The notes under the pieces: model-generated
Told to the model about the DNA's origin: nothing
Database searches by the model: none
What the model saw: only the letters and a program-made list of their open reading frames with translations
Position numbers and translations under genes: made by a program
Shown here: positions 37,708 through 47,537 of the stretch, one piece after another
How the letters are laid out: every line of letters begins with the position of its first letter
Position numbering within the stretch: position 1 is the first letter of the stretch
Source of the DNA: Ignavibacteriales bacterium
GTDB lineage: Bacteria > Bacteroidota > Ignavibacteria > Ignavibacteriales > Ignavibacteriaceae
Length of the DNA: 64,000 bases
NCBI GenBank assembly: GCA_016707115.1
Contig: JADJIH010000002.1
Span: 1 to 64,000 of the forward strand
Direction of reading: 5' to 3'

Positions 37708-38285
37708 GTAAAGTTGGCATTTTTGGCGGAACATTTGATCCAATACACAATGGTCATTTAATAACCGCACAATCGGTAAAAGAAATCAGAAATCTTGAGA
37801 AGATAATTTTTATTCCCGCATATATTTCTCCGCATAAACAACATGCAAAAGCATCAAGTGCACAACATAGATTAAATATGCTTAAAATTGCTTTAGAGGA
37901 TATTCCATTTTTTGAATGTTCAGATTTTGAAATCAAACAACATACTATTTCTTACACAATTGATACACTTAGAGAATTCAAAAAATCATATGATGAAATT
38001 GAATTGATAATTGGATATGATAATATTTTTCAATTCCATACCTGGAAGGAACCAGATGAAATTTTAAAATTAGCCAACATTGTTGTTCTTAAAAGAAAAT
38101 CCTCTCATCCGTTAGATTTTGTTGATAAGTATGTTGATGCAGCAACCTTTGTGCAAACCCGTGGTATTGAAATAAGTGCAACAGATATAAGAAATCGTGT
38201 GCATGCGGATTTACCAATTTATTACCTCGTTCCAGAAAAAGTTTTAGAATATATTAGTAAAAACAAATTATATAAGGACAACTAA
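37704..38285 (+). CDS. nadD: Nicotinate-nucleotide adenylyltransferase
   Basis: A 193-residue nucleotidyltransferase starting MSKVGIFGGTFDPIHNGHL, with the HxGH motif in HNGH and the C-terminal ISATDIRNRV (ISSTxIR motif). It makes deamido-NAD from nicotinate mononucleotide. The ATG at 37704 overlaps the previous stop (ATGA); longer upstream extension in frame lies inside the previous gene and is not credible. NadE at 16408 would complete the pathway. Confidence 0.95.
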   Translation: MSKVGIFGGTFDPIHNGHLITAQSVKEIRNLEKIIFIPAYISPHKQHAKASSAQHRLNMLKIALEDIPFFECSDFEIKQHTISYTIDTLREFKKSYDEIELIIGYDNIFQFHTWKEPDEILKLANIVVLKRKSSHPLDFVDKYVDAATFVQTRGIEISATDIRNRVHADLPIYYLVPEKVLEYISKNKLYKDN

Positions 38286-39209
38286 TTGAAAATTCTAGTT
38301 ACAGGCGGAGCCGGTTTTATAGCTTCGCAAATTGCGGATGCATTTATTGAAGAAGGACATCAAGTTGTAATACTAGATGATCTTTCAACTGGATATGAAA
38401 AAAATATTAACCCGAAAGCCAAGTTTGTTAAAGCCAATATTTGTGATAAAAGCTTGGACAAACTATTTGAATCAGAAAAGTTTGATGTTGTTAATCATCA
38501 CGCTGCTCAAATGGATGTTCGAAGATCAGTAAAAGATCCAGAATTTGATGCAACAACAAATATTCTTGGAACAATTAATTTGTTGCAAAATTGTGTTAAG
38601 TATAAAGTTAAGAAATTTATGTTCGCTTCAACCGGTGGAGCAGTTTATGGTGAGCAAGATTACTTCCCTGCTGATGAAAAACATAATCAACAACCAAAAT
38701 CGCCATATGGTATTTCTAAACTTGCAGTGGAAAAATATTTATACTTCTATAACTCAGAACATAATTTGAATTACACAATTTTGCGATATGCAAATATTTA
38801 TGGACCAAGACAAAATCCTTTTGGTGAAGCCGGAGTGGTTGCTATATTTTCTACAAAACTTCTTAAAGGTGAACAACCAGTTATAAATGGACATGGCAAA
38901 CAAACTCGTGATTATGTATTTGTTGGTGATGTGGTAAAAGCAAATTTACTTGGATTAAAAGATGAAGTATCAGACATTTATAATATTGGAACTGGAATTG
39001 AAACAGATGTAAATCAGCTTTTCCATTACATCAATGGTATTACCAAAGCTAACAAAGAAGAAAAACACGGCCCAACCGCTGCTGGAGAACAATTGCGTAG
39101 TGTAATTACATCGGACAAATTATTTAAAAAATTTAGTTGGCGTCCATCAACAAAATTGGAAGACGGTTTAAAAACAACGGTCGATTACTTTAAGAATAAT
39201 TTAGCTTGA
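38286..39209 (+). CDS. NAD-dependent sugar epimerase (GalE-like SDR)
   Basis: A 307-residue extended SDR with TGGAGFIASQI, ILDDLSTGY, the active-site ASTGGAVYGEQ and catalytic YGISK, plus QTRDYVFVGDVV. It resembles UDP-glucose/UDP-N-acetylglucosamine 4-epimerases. It starts at a TTG directly behind the nadD stop; no ATG occurs before the Rossmann motif. It lies inside a run of unrelated metabolic genes, so the context does not identify the sugar. Confidence 0.85.
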   Translation: MKILVTGGAGFIASQIADAFIEEGHQVVILDDLSTGYEKNINPKAKFVKANICDKSLDKLFESEKFDVVNHHAAQMDVRRSVKDPEFDATTNILGTINLLQNCVKYKVKKFMFASTGGAVYGEQDYFPADEKHNQQPKSPYGISKLAVEKYLYFYNSEHNLNYTILRYANIYGPRQNPFGEAGVVAIFSTKLLKGEQPVINGHGKQTRDYVFVGDVVKANLLGLKDEVSDIYNIGTGIETDVNQLFHYINGITKANKEEKHGPTAAGEQLRSVITSDKLFKKFSWRPSTKLEDGLKTTVDYFKNNLA

Positions 39210-39210
39210 T

Positions 39211-40164
39211 ATGATTGATAGTAATCTTATAGAAAACATCTATAAAGAAGATAGACGATCTATTGCTCGCGCAATTTCTATAGTTGAGACAAATAATTCT
39301 TTCACTTCAGAATATCTAAAAGAGATTCATAAAAAAGTTGGCAATGCTTATCGAATTGGAATTACTGGCCCACCCGGTGCTGGCAAAAGCACAATCACAA
39401 ATCAATTAACAAAGTTCTATAGAAAACAGAATAAAAAGGTTGGGATTATAGCAGTTGATCCAACTTCCCCTTTTACGGGTGGTGCTTTACTTGGTGATAG
39501 AGTTCGAATGACAGATATTGGAATGGATAGTGGAGTTTTCATTCGTAGTATGGCAACTCGTGGTAGTCTTGGCGGTTTATCCAAAAAAGCTATTGATGCA
39601 GCCGACGTTTTGGACGCCGCAGGATTTGATCTAATTATTTTTGAAACTGTCGGAGTTGGGCAATCAGAACTAGACATTGCTCAGGCTGCAGATACAACAA
39701 TTGTAGTTCTCGTACCTGAAAGTGGAGATTCAGTTCAGGCGATGAAAGCCGGGTTAATGGAGATTGCTGATTTTTTCGTTCTGAATAAAAGCGATAGACC
39801 TGGTTCTCAGCAGGCATACACTGCTCTTCAAACAATATTGATGATTAAGGATCATGATGAAAATTCCTGGCTGCCAAATATTATTAAGTCAGTTGCTTCA
39901 GAAAATTCAGGGATAGATGATATTGCAAATGAAATTGAACGACACAAGAGTTATATGAGAGAAAAAAATAGATTTCAATCAAAAAGAGATCATCAAGCCA
40001 AAGTTAGAATTAAGGAAATTGTTGAGCATAAATTAAAAGATGAATTGTGGAGTGAGACAGGCGAAAATTCTTTAATTTCATCATTGGAGAAAGTTGTACT
40101 TGGTAATTTTTCTCCTTATCTCATTGCTGAAGAAATAATTGAAAATTTTAAAAATAGAATTTAG
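39211..40164 (+). CDS. meaB: Methylmalonyl-CoA mutase-associated GTPase MeaB
   Basis: A 317-residue G3E-type GTPase with Walker A GPPGAGKST at 49-57, VDPTSPFTGGALLGDRVRM, ETVGVGQSE and the NKSD specificity motif (VLNKSDRPG). MeaB protects methylmalonyl-CoA mutase and loads its cobalamin. It is followed by an acyl-CoA dehydrogenase and a carboxylase beta subunit, consistent with propionyl-CoA metabolism. No mutase gene is in the window. Confidence 0.93.
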   Translation: MIDSNLIENIYKEDRRSIARAISIVETNNSFTSEYLKEIHKKVGNAYRIGITGPPGAGKSTITNQLTKFYRKQNKKVGIIAVDPTSPFTGGALLGDRVRMTDIGMDSGVFIRSMATRGSLGGLSKKAIDAADVLDAAGFDLIIFETVGVGQSELDIAQAADTTIVVLVPESGDSVQAMKAGLMEIADFFVLNKSDRPGSQQAYTALQTILMIKDHDENSWLPNIIKSVASENSGIDDIANEIERHKSYMREKNRFQSKRDHQAKVRIKEIVEHKLKDELWSETGENSLISSLEKVVLGNFSPYLIAEEIIENFKNRI

Positions 40165-40176
40165 ACTGGAGTTTTA

Positions 40177-41334
40177 ATGGAACACAAACCATACTTGACA
40201 GAACTTACAGAAAACCAAATCATCATCCGAAATACAATCAAAGACTTTGCTGAAAAAAATATTCGTCCCGTTATTATGGAATACGATGAAGCCCAAAAAT
40301 TTCCTATGGAAATAATGAAACAACTTGGCGATCTGGGATTTCTTGGTATTCTTGTTCCAGAAGAATTTGGTGGCGCGGGCTTAGGTTATGTTGAATATAC
40401 TTTGATCATTGAAGAACTTTCTAAAGTTGATCCATCAATTGGATTATCAGTTGCTGCACATAATGGATTATGTACAAATCATATAAATCTATTTGGTAAT
40501 GATTCACAAAAGAAAAAGTATTTACCAGATCTTGCAAGTGGAAAGAAAATTGGCGCTTGGGGTTTAACAGAATCTGCCTCAGGAAGTGATGCCGCTGGAT
40601 TATTGAGTTTTGCTGTAAAAAATGGTGAACATTATATTTTAAATGGCAGTAAACAATTTACAACTCACGGTACTGTTGGTGAAACTTATGTTGTTATGGC
40701 AATCACCAATAAAGATGCTGGTAAAAAAGGGATTTCTGCGTTCATTCTTGAAAAAGGAATGGAAGGATTAATAATTGGTAAGAAAGAAAACAAACTTGGA
40801 ATGCGAGCAAGCGATACAACACAATTAGCTTTTGAGAATTGTAAAGTGCCCGTTGAAAATCTTTTAGGTGAAGAAGGAATGGGATTTATAAACTCAATGA
40901 AAGTATTAGAGGGAGGAAGAATTTCTATTGCTGCTTGCAGTGTTGGATTAGCACAAGGCTGTTTGGATGCTTCTCTAAAATATTCACAAGAACGAAAACA
41001 GTTTAACACGCAACTTTTTAATTTTCAGGCGATACAATTTAAGTTAGCAGAAATGGCAACAAACATTGAAGCTGCAAGAATGTTAACATATCGAGCCGCA
41101 TCGATGAAAGATGCAGGAATTCCTAATACAAAAGAGGCTGCCGAAGCAAAGCTTTTTGCTAGTGAGATTGCTGAAAAAGCTGCAAGTGAAGCGGTACAAA
41201 TTTTTGGCGGATACGGATTTATAAAAGAATATCCAGTAGAAAAATTTTATCGTGATGTTAAACTCCTTACAATTGGAGAAGGTACATCAGAAATTCAAAG
41301 AATTGTTATTGCAAGAGATTTGTTGAAGGATTAA
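40177..41334 (+). CDS. Acyl-CoA dehydrogenase, short-chain type
   Basis: A 385-residue acyl-CoA dehydrogenase with GAWGLTESASGSDA (FAD/substrate), QAIQFKLAEMATNIEAARML, and the catalytic Glu in LTIGEGTSEIQRIVIAR near the C-terminus. The arrangement fits short-chain (butyryl-type) dehydrogenases. GGAG precedes the ATG. It lies between meaB and the carboxylase beta subunit, so branched-chain or propionate-linked oxidation is plausible. Confidence 0.93.
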   Translation: MEHKPYLTELTENQIIIRNTIKDFAEKNIRPVIMEYDEAQKFPMEIMKQLGDLGFLGILVPEEFGGAGLGYVEYTLIIEELSKVDPSIGLSVAAHNGLCTNHINLFGNDSQKKKYLPDLASGKKIGAWGLTESASGSDAAGLLSFAVKNGEHYILNGSKQFTTHGTVGETYVVMAITNKDAGKKGISAFILEKGMEGLIIGKKENKLGMRASDTTQLAFENCKVPVENLLGEEGMGFINSMKVLEGGRISIAACSVGLAQGCLDASLKYSQERKQFNTQLFNFQAIQFKLAEMATNIEAARMLTYRAASMKDAGIPNTKEAAEAKLFASEIAEKAASEAVQIFGGYGFIKEYPVEKFYRDVKLLTIGEGTSEIQRIVIARDLLKD

Positions 41335-41337
41335 TTT

Positions 41338-42992
41338 ATGAAACAAATCGGTTCACAAATAATTGAGAATGAAACTTTTCTTAAACGAGAAGATTATCAG
41401 AAGGAATTATTGCGCAAACTTGCTGCGGCTAAAGAAACAGTAAAAGAAGGCGGTGGAAAGAAAGCAATTGAAAAACATAAAGCTAAAGGAAAATTAACCG
41501 CTCGTGAAAGAATTAATTTACTTGTAGATGATCCTAAAAAGTTTTTTGAATTAAGCACTTTTGCAGCTTATGGAATGTATGAAGAATATGGTGGCGCACC
41601 TTCATCGGGTACTATTTATGGGATTGGGAAAATTCATAATCGTGATTGCGTTATTGTAGCTAATGATGCAACTGTAAAAGCTGGAGCCTGGTTTCCAATA
41701 ACTGCAAAAAAGAATTTGCGTGCACAAGAAATTGCAATGGAAAATCATATCCCAATTATTTATCTGGTTGATAGTGCCGGGGTTTTTCTTCCTCTTCAGG
41801 AAGATATTTTCCCGGATAAAGAACACTTTGGAAGAATCTTTCGCAATAACGCTAAAATGTCCTCGATGGGAATTCCGCAACTTGCAGCAATTATGGGACC
41901 CTGTGTTGCAGGTGGAGCATATCTTCCTATAATGAGTGATGAAGCACTAATAGTTGAAGGTGAGGGATCTGTGTTTCTTGCTGGTTCCCATCTTGTGCGA
42001 GCTGCAATTGGAGAAGTGATTGACAATGAAAGTCTTGGAGGTGCAAAAGTTCAATCAAATATTTCCGGTGTTACAGATTACATAATGAAGAACGATGAAG
42101 AGTGTATCCAACAGATAAGAAGTCTAGTTGAAAATTTGGAATAAACCAAACTGCAGGATTTGATAGAGCATTAAGTACACTACCCAAACACCCAACAAAA
42201 GAGATTCTTGGAATCTTACCTGAAGATACATTAAAACCTTACGATACTTATGAATTGATTTCTCGTATAGTTGATAATTCTGAAATTGATGAATACAAAG
42301 CTGGATATGGCAAGACAATAATCACAGCTTATGCAAGAATTGATGGCTGGGCTGTAGGAATTGTTGCTAACCAACGAAGTGTTGTTAAAACTGAAAAAGG
42401 TGAAATGCAAGTTGGTGGAGTTATCTATTCAGATTCTGCTGATAAAGCCACTAGATTTATTATGAATTGTAATCAGAAAAAAATTCCATTACTCTTTTTG
42501 CAAGATGTAACAGGATTTATGGTTGGCAGTAAGGCTGAGCATGGCGGAATAATTAAAGACGGCGCAAAGATGGTAAATGCTGTTGCAAATTCTGTTGTGC
42601 CAAAAATTACAATCATAACAGGTAACAGTTTTGGTGCAGGCAACTATGCAATGTGCGGCAAGGCATACGATCCAAGATTTATTTTTGCTTATCCAAATGC
42701 CAAGATTTCTGTAATGGGTGGGAACCAAGCAAGTAGTGTTTTGTTGGATATCAAACTAAAACAAGAAGAGAAAAGCGGACACAAATTCAGTGATGAAGAT
42801 AAAAAGAAATTGCTGAATGATATTCTAAAATCCTATGATGAAAAAAGCACTCCACTTCACGCTGCCGCAAGATTATGGATTGATGAAATAATTAATCCAT
42901 CACAAACACGTGAGTGGATCTCAATGTGTTTGGAGGTCGCAAATAATAATCCTGAGATACCAAAGTTTAATCCAGGTATAATTCAGACATAA
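41338..42992 (+). pseudogene. Acyl-CoA carboxylase beta subunit (carboxyltransferase), one frameshift
   Basis: The frame 41338-42144 holds the N-terminal carboxyltransferase half (KGKLTARERINLLVDDPKKFFEL, YGGAPSSGTIYGIG, IMGPCVAGGAYLPIMSDE); the continuation to 42992 holds the C-terminal half (VGGVIYSDSADKATRF, LFLQDVTGFMVG, FGAGNYAMCGKAYDPRF, ISVMGGNQAS). One missing G near 42138 (GG where GGG is needed) restores the junction ENLGINQTAGFDRALSTLP. The rebuilt 550-residue protein is a propionyl-, methylcrotonyl- or acetyl-CoA carboxylase beta chain. The biotin subunit is not in the window. With meaB next door, propionyl-CoA is the likely substrate, though MCC-type activity is also possible. 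Confidence 0.87.
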
Positions 42993-43001
42993 AATTTATG
43001 C

Positions 43002-43034
43002 ACACTAAGTTGTGAAGTATTCTCAGTGTTTTTA
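43002..43034 (+). terminator. Probable terminator after the carboxylase gene
   Basis: ACACT (43002-43006) can pair with AGTGT (43025-43029), with two more pairs beyond one mismatch, followed by TTTTT. The loop is 15-18 bases, so the structure is only moderately convincing. Confidence 0.45.
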
Positions 43035-43057
43035 TCGAACTTAGTTTTACTCCAAAA

Positions 43058-43702
43058 ATGAAACCCTTATTTATTCTTTACATATTTTTATTATTTCAGA
43101 ATACTTTTCCTCAGCAAAGTGAATTATCTAAAACAGTAAATTATATTTCCAGTTATATAGCATCGGAACATTTTGTTAATCTTAGAAATGATGTTGGAGA
43201 TGTTTCTGCTACTGACTCAATTTTTATTCAAGCGACTAAGTTTACCAATGGAAATATTTCTGATGCATTGCTCGCATTAATGTTAGCAACTGTTCCCTAT
43301 CGTGAAGTCCCTATTCAAATTCCATTACTTAATACTATCATTAACTATCCATTAACAGCAGCCGATGAAACAACATTTCTTAAAAAGAATGATAACTTAC
43401 CTCGATTTTTATTTCTGGATTCTCCACAAAATGATTATGGGGACAAGGATAAACTTGCACATTTTTTTGGAAGTGCTTTTCTATCATATGAATCACACAT
43501 CTTTGACTTGGGAAAGCTAATTGGTTATTTTGTGGAAGCATTTGAAGAAAGTTTTAAAGTGCAATCAAGTGTGGATATACGCGATCTTGATGTAAACGAT
43601 TACGGCAGATTATTTGGGAATTTACTTCAAGAAAATAACGATTTATTACCATCACAAATATTTTTAATACGTTCAATTAGATTTTTAAGAGTAACAATAT
43701 GA
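43058..43702 (+). CDS. Secreted protein of unknown function
   Basis: A 214-residue protein with a signal peptide (LFILYIFLLFQNTFPQQ). The middle reads DYGDKDKLAHFFGSAFLSYE...GYFVEAFEESFKVQ, with the DKxxHFxxS motif and a following acidic helix found in YfiM/DUF2279-type and VanZ-like proteins; the C-terminal DIRDLDVNDYGRLFG fits the same idea. There is no other recognisable domain. The stop overlaps the NtrC-type regulator start (ATGA), so the two are translationally coupled. Confidence 0.6.
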   Translation: MKPLFILYIFLLFQNTFPQQSELSKTVNYISSYIASEHFVNLRNDVGDVSATDSIFIQATKFTNGNISDALLALMLATVPYREVPIQIPLLNTIINYPLTAADETTFLKKNDNLPRFLFLDSPQNDYGDKDKLAHFFGSAFLSYESHIFDLGKLIGYFVEAFEESFKVQSSVDIRDLDVNDYGRLFGNLLQENNDLLPSQIFLIRSIRFLRVTI

Positions 43703-45054
43703 AATCAGTTTTAGTTATAGATGATGAACTTCAAATTTGCGAAAGCATAAATATGATCCTCGAATATGAGGGTTATGCTGTTGATTATACAACAAGTGCG
43801 AATGAAGGATTAGATAAATTTTCAGCAAAGGATTTTTCCGCTGTTCTTTTAGATATCCAAATGCCAGAGATGAATGGTTTTGAGGTTCTTAAAAAATTAA
43901 AAGCACAAAAACCAGCAGTATCAGTTATAATTATTTCTGCACACGGAAGTGTTGAAAATGCCATTAAAGCAACTCGACTTGGCGCATTCGATTTCCTTGA
44001 AAAACCAATTGATCGTGATAAACTTTTAATAAGTGTACGCAATGCAACTGAAACTGCATCACTAAAAGAAGAAAATGAAGTAATTAAAAAAGTTTGGATC
44101 GGTGATGGTGAAATTCTTGGGAAGAGTAAGGCGATTCAGAATATTTTACAGATGATTGATAAAGTTGCACCATTAGATACGCGTGTTTTGATAACCGGTG
44201 AAAATGGAACCGGAAAGGAATTAGTTGCTAGAGCTATCCATAGAAAAAGTGAGCGTAAAGATAAATCTTTTGTTGAAGTTAATTGTGCTGCAATTCCAAA
44301 TGAATTAATCGAATCAGAATTATTTGGACACGAAAAAGGCTCATTTACTGGTGCAGTTCAACAGCGGATAGGCAGATTTGAGCTTGCAAATAAAGGAACA
44401 TTGTTTTTGGATGAAGTTGGCGATATGTCACATCAAGCTCAGGCAAAAGTTTTAAGAGCTATCGAAGATGGAAAAATTGAACGTGTTGGGGGCGGAAAAA
44501 AGATTGATGTTGATGTGCGATTGATAGCAGCCACAAATAAAAATCTTAAAGAAGAAATTGAAAAGGGAAATTTTAGAGAAGATCTCTTACATAGACTTAA
44601 TGTAATCCCAATCATTGTTCCACCACTTCGTGAAAGATCTGAAGATATTCCTATTCTTGTTGATCGTTTTACAAATGATATTTCATTGAAGCATAAGAAA
44701 CCAGTTACAAAGTTTTCCGATGATGCGATTCGAGTTTTACAAAATCAACCCTGGACTGGAAATGTGCGGGAGTTAAGAAATATTGTTGAGCGTATTATTA
44801 TCATCGTCGATAAAAAAGAGATTACTGCAAAAGATATAGAATTTATGTTTTCAGGCAATCAGCAATCTGTAGATGAACTTGTTGATACTAGTAATTCATT
44901 TCAGGAATTTAAGGAAAAAGCAGAACGTGTTTTTATTCTTAAGCAACTTCGTGCAAATGATTGGAATATCAGCAAGACATCTGAGATGCTGGAGATTCAA
45001 CGCAGCCATCTTTACAACAAAATGAAAAAATACGGAATTGAAAAGGAAGAATAA
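43699..45054 (+). CDS. NtrC-family sigma-54-dependent response regulator
   Basis: A 451-residue regulator: receiver domain at 1-120 (VLVIDDELQICES; phosphoacceptor Asp in VLLDIQMPEMNG), AAA+ domain at about 140-370 (Walker A GENGTGKE, sigma-54 contact loop GSFTGA, Walker B GTLFLDEVGD) and a Fis-type helix-turn-helix at the C-terminus (NISKTSEMLEIQRSHLYNKMKKYG). GSFTGA is a known variant of GAFTGA. It activates sigma-54 promoters on phosphorylation; no cognate kinase adjoins it, so its signal is unknown. The stop overlaps the HIT gene (TAATG). Confidence 0.94.
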   Translation: MKSVLVIDDELQICESINMILEYEGYAVDYTTSANEGLDKFSAKDFSAVLLDIQMPEMNGFEVLKKLKAQKPAVSVIIISAHGSVENAIKATRLGAFDFLEKPIDRDKLLISVRNATETASLKEENEVIKKVWIGDGEILGKSKAIQNILQMIDKVAPLDTRVLITGENGTGKELVARAIHRKSERKDKSFVEVNCAAIPNELIESELFGHEKGSFTGAVQQRIGRFELANKGTLFLDEVGDMSHQAQAKVLRAIEDGKIERVGGGKKIDVDVRLIAATNKNLKEEIEKGNFREDLLHRLNVIPIIVPPLRERSEDIPILVDRFTNDISLKHKKPVTKFSDDAIRVLQNQPWTGNVRELRNIVERIIIIVDKKEITAKDIEFMFSGNQQSVDELVDTSNSFQEFKEKAERVFILKQLRANDWNISKTSEMLEIQRSHLYNKMKKYGIEKEE

Positions 45055-45398
45055 TGTCAACTATCTTTTCTAAAATCATCAATAAAGAAATTCCAGCGAA
45101 TATTGTTTTTGAATCTGACAACGTTCTTGCATTTAATGATATAAACCCACAAGCTCCTGTTCATATTTTAATTATTCCAAAAATTGAAATACCCAAAGTA
45201 ACCGATATTAACGGAAATGAGCATTCACAACTTCTTGGTGAGATGATTGATGCTGCAAATAAAATTGCTAAAGATTTAGGCATTTCTGAAGATGGTTTTA
45301 GATTAGTTTTTAATTGTGGTGAAAACGGCGGACAGGAAGTTTACCATTTACATCTCCACTTACTTGGCGGTAGAAAGATGAATTGGCCTCCGGGTTAA
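45054..45398 (+). CDS. HIT-family nucleotide hydrolase (HinT-like)
   Basis: A 114-residue protein with IFSKIINKEIPANIVFESDNVLAF at the start and the histidine triad HLHLHLLGG near the end; the size and ends match HinT-type purine-nucleotide phosphoramidases. It overlaps the response regulator by one base and converges on dinB with a nine-base gap. Confidence 0.94.
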   Translation: MSTIFSKIINKEIPANIVFESDNVLAFNDINPQAPVHILIIPKIEIPKVTDINGNEHSQLLGEMIDAANKIAKDLGISEDGFRLVFNCGENGGQEVYHLHLHLLGGRKMNWPPG

Positions 45399-45407
45399 TT
45401 GGTGAAT

Positions 45408-46598
45408 TTAAACCTGGAAATAGTTTTCCATACTTTTTAATCTTTTATCTTCACTAGTATTTCCAAACATCAAAGATTCATATCCAAATTTATCACGAAT
45501 TCTTGTTACTGCTCTTAACATTTTTTTTCTTTTAACTTCATAATCTTCAAACAGATATTCTTGTTCATTTAACGGAGAAAAGTTTGTAACTCCAACTCCG
45601 ATTAATCTAACTCCAACTCTGCGAGTTCTTGCCTTTTGCATTAAATCCCATGCTGATTCAAAAATAACTTTATCGTCATCACTAGGCTTTATTGTTTTAG
45701 CACGAGTTAATGTTTGAAAATCTGTATAACGAAGTTTTATATCTACTGTTGAAGCTTCCCAGCCTTTTTTCCGTAATGATTGAGCAACTTTTCCCGTAAG
45801 GTAAAACAAAGTGTTTTTAAGTTCTTCTTCGTTTGTAACATCATTCCCAAAAGTAGTTTCGCGGGAAATACTTTTTCTTGTACGCTGTATTGTTAAATAT
45901 TCTGTTCCTTCACCATGAGCTTTTCGCCAGAGATCAATTCCGTATTTACCAAAAGCAGTTCCAAAATAATCTGAAGAAAGTTTTGTAATATCTCCAATTC
46001 TATAAATGCCGCGTGAGTTTAAACTTTGTTTTGTAACCTTACCAACACCGGGAATCGTTTCCACAGGCATTGGTGATAAAAACTCTTTTTCCATTCCAGG
46101 AATAATGTAAGTTATTCCTTTTGGCTTCATGCAATCAGAACCGATTTTTGCAACGGTTTTATTACTCCCGATTCCGATGGAAATTGGTAAACCAATTTTA
46201 TCCCAAATTTCTTTTTGAAGTTTTGTTGCAAAGCCAAACATTGAACCATACATTTTTTGTGTACCGGTCATATCAAGATAAAATTCATCAATTGAAGCCT
46301 GTTCAATTAATGGAGCATATCGTTCTAAAATATTCTTAACAGTTTTAGAGTATCTTGTGTACTCATCTCCATGTCCGTGTAAATAAATTCCTTGCGGGCA
46401 AAGTTTGTAAGCAGTTCTAATTGGCATCGCTGAATGTAACCCAAAAGCGCGAGCCTCATAAGAACAAGCAGAAACCACTCCCCTTCCATACTTTGGATCA
46501 CCACCAACAACTACTGGTTTGCCATTAAGTTTTGGATCGAGAATTCTCTCTACAGAAACGAAAAAGGCATCAAGATCTAAATGAAAAATTGTACGCAT
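45408..46598 (-). CDS. dinB: DNA polymerase IV
   Basis: A 396-residue Y-family polymerase with IFHLDLDAFFVSVERIL, the catalytic SIDEFYLDMTG, ISIGIGSNKTVAKIGSD and MPVETIPGVGKVT. It carries out error-prone translesion synthesis. It is the fourth gene in a minus-strand run that begins with lexA, which suggests SOS control. The ATG at 46598 lies 37 bases from the DUF72 gene. The C-terminus (MFGNTSEDKRLKSMENYFQV) has no canonical beta-clamp motif that I can be sure of. Confidence 0.94.
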   Translation of the reverse strand: MRTIFHLDLDAFFVSVERILDPKLNGKPVVVGGDPKYGRGVVSACSYEARAFGLHSAMPIRTAYKLCPQGIYLHGHGDEYTRYSKTVKNILERYAPLIEQASIDEFYLDMTGTQKMYGSMFGFATKLQKEIWDKIGLPISIGIGSNKTVAKIGSDCMKPKGITYIIPGMEKEFLSPMPVETIPGVGKVTKQSLNSRGIYRIGDITKLSSDYFGTAFGKYGIDLWRKAHGEGTEYLTIQRTRKSISRETTFGNDVTNEEELKNTLFYLTGKVAQSLRKKGWEASTVDIKLRYTDFQTLTRAKTIKPSDDDKVIFESAWDLMQKARTRRVGVRLIGVGVTNFSPLNEQEYLFEDYEVKRKKMLRAVTRIRDKFGYESLMFGNTSEDKRLKSMENYFQV

Positions 46599-46635
46599 AT
46601 AAAATTCAAAAGTAAAAAATCAAAATTCAAAAATC

Positions 46636-47526
46636 TTAATTAATCAATATTGCTCCCAGCCTTGGATAAGCTTTTAGAATATGTGACGGCATTTCAACTT
46701 TAGTTTTCGTCTCAAGTAAATGGATTAGCTCAAAAGCATTTGCAACCGCATCACCCTGCGGATGATTATTCATTATAACATTTACTTCTTTAACTTTTGG
46801 TTGTATTGATTTAATCTTCTGCTCAATCTCAACTAATTCACCAGGAGAATAAAGATAATTATAACGCGAACTTTGCTCTTCATAGGTTTGTGGCTTACCA
46901 AAGTTAGCTAAAGACTTTTTCCAGGCTTCCACATTTCTTCCGTGAAACCGAATATAGGCTTTATCATTTGTTATAATTGGATCAAACTCAATCGCCTGCC
47001 CAATTTGCGGTTGATCAATTGTACAAAAAGTTAAATCATTTTCTTTAAAGAATTCTAATGCACGATTATTATTCCAGCTTGAATGACGAACTTCTACAAA
47101 GCAATCTATATCAGAAAAAATATCTCTTAACTTTTGAATATGCTGAATAGAATTTCCATCAAATGAATACGAATAGGGAAATTGAATCAATAAACCACCA
47201 AGCCGTTCTGATTTTTTCAACTGCTCCAGATTATATCTTACAGTTTTTATATTTTGTTCATCATACTTTCTTTTGTGTGTAAAATCCTGATGAAGTTTAA
47301 TATGAAAGATAAAATCCTTTGTGCCTTCAACTTTTTTTATCCAGCCATCAACAATTTTTGGACTGATATAAGTATAGTAAGTTGAATTTACTTCAACACA
47401 ATTAAAGTATTGTGAGTAGAACTGCAGCCAGTCAAATCCACCGGTTTGATTTTTAGGATAAAAGTTCGGCACCCAATCTTTATAAGACCAGCCTGCCGTA
47501 CCGATGTTAAATTTAATCGAACTCAT
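46636..47526 (-). CDS. DUF72 family protein (YecE-like)
   Basis: A 296-residue TIM-barrel-like protein starting FNIGTAGWSYKDWVPNFYPKNQ, with VEVNSTYYTYI, FIFHIKLHQDFTH, FVEVRHSSWNN and YIRFHGRN, all typical of DUF72. Its function is unknown. It lies 11 bases downstream of the OMP gene and 37 bases upstream of dinB, apparently in one transcription unit. Confidence 0.92.
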   Translation of the reverse strand: MSSIKFNIGTAGWSYKDWVPNFYPKNQTGGFDWLQFYSQYFNCVEVNSTYYTYISPKIVDGWIKKVEGTKDFIFHIKLHQDFTHKRKYDEQNIKTVRYNLEQLKKSERLGGLLIQFPYSYSFDGNSIQHIQKLRDIFSDIDCFVEVRHSSWNNNRALEFFKENDLTFCTIDQPQIGQAIEFDPIITNDKAYIRFHGRNVEAWKKSLANFGKPQTYEEQSSRYNYLYSPGELVEIEQKIKSIQPKVKEVNVIMNNHPQGDAVANAFELIHLLETKTKVEMPSHILKAYPRLGAILIN

Positions 47527-47537
47527 TTTATTTATCT

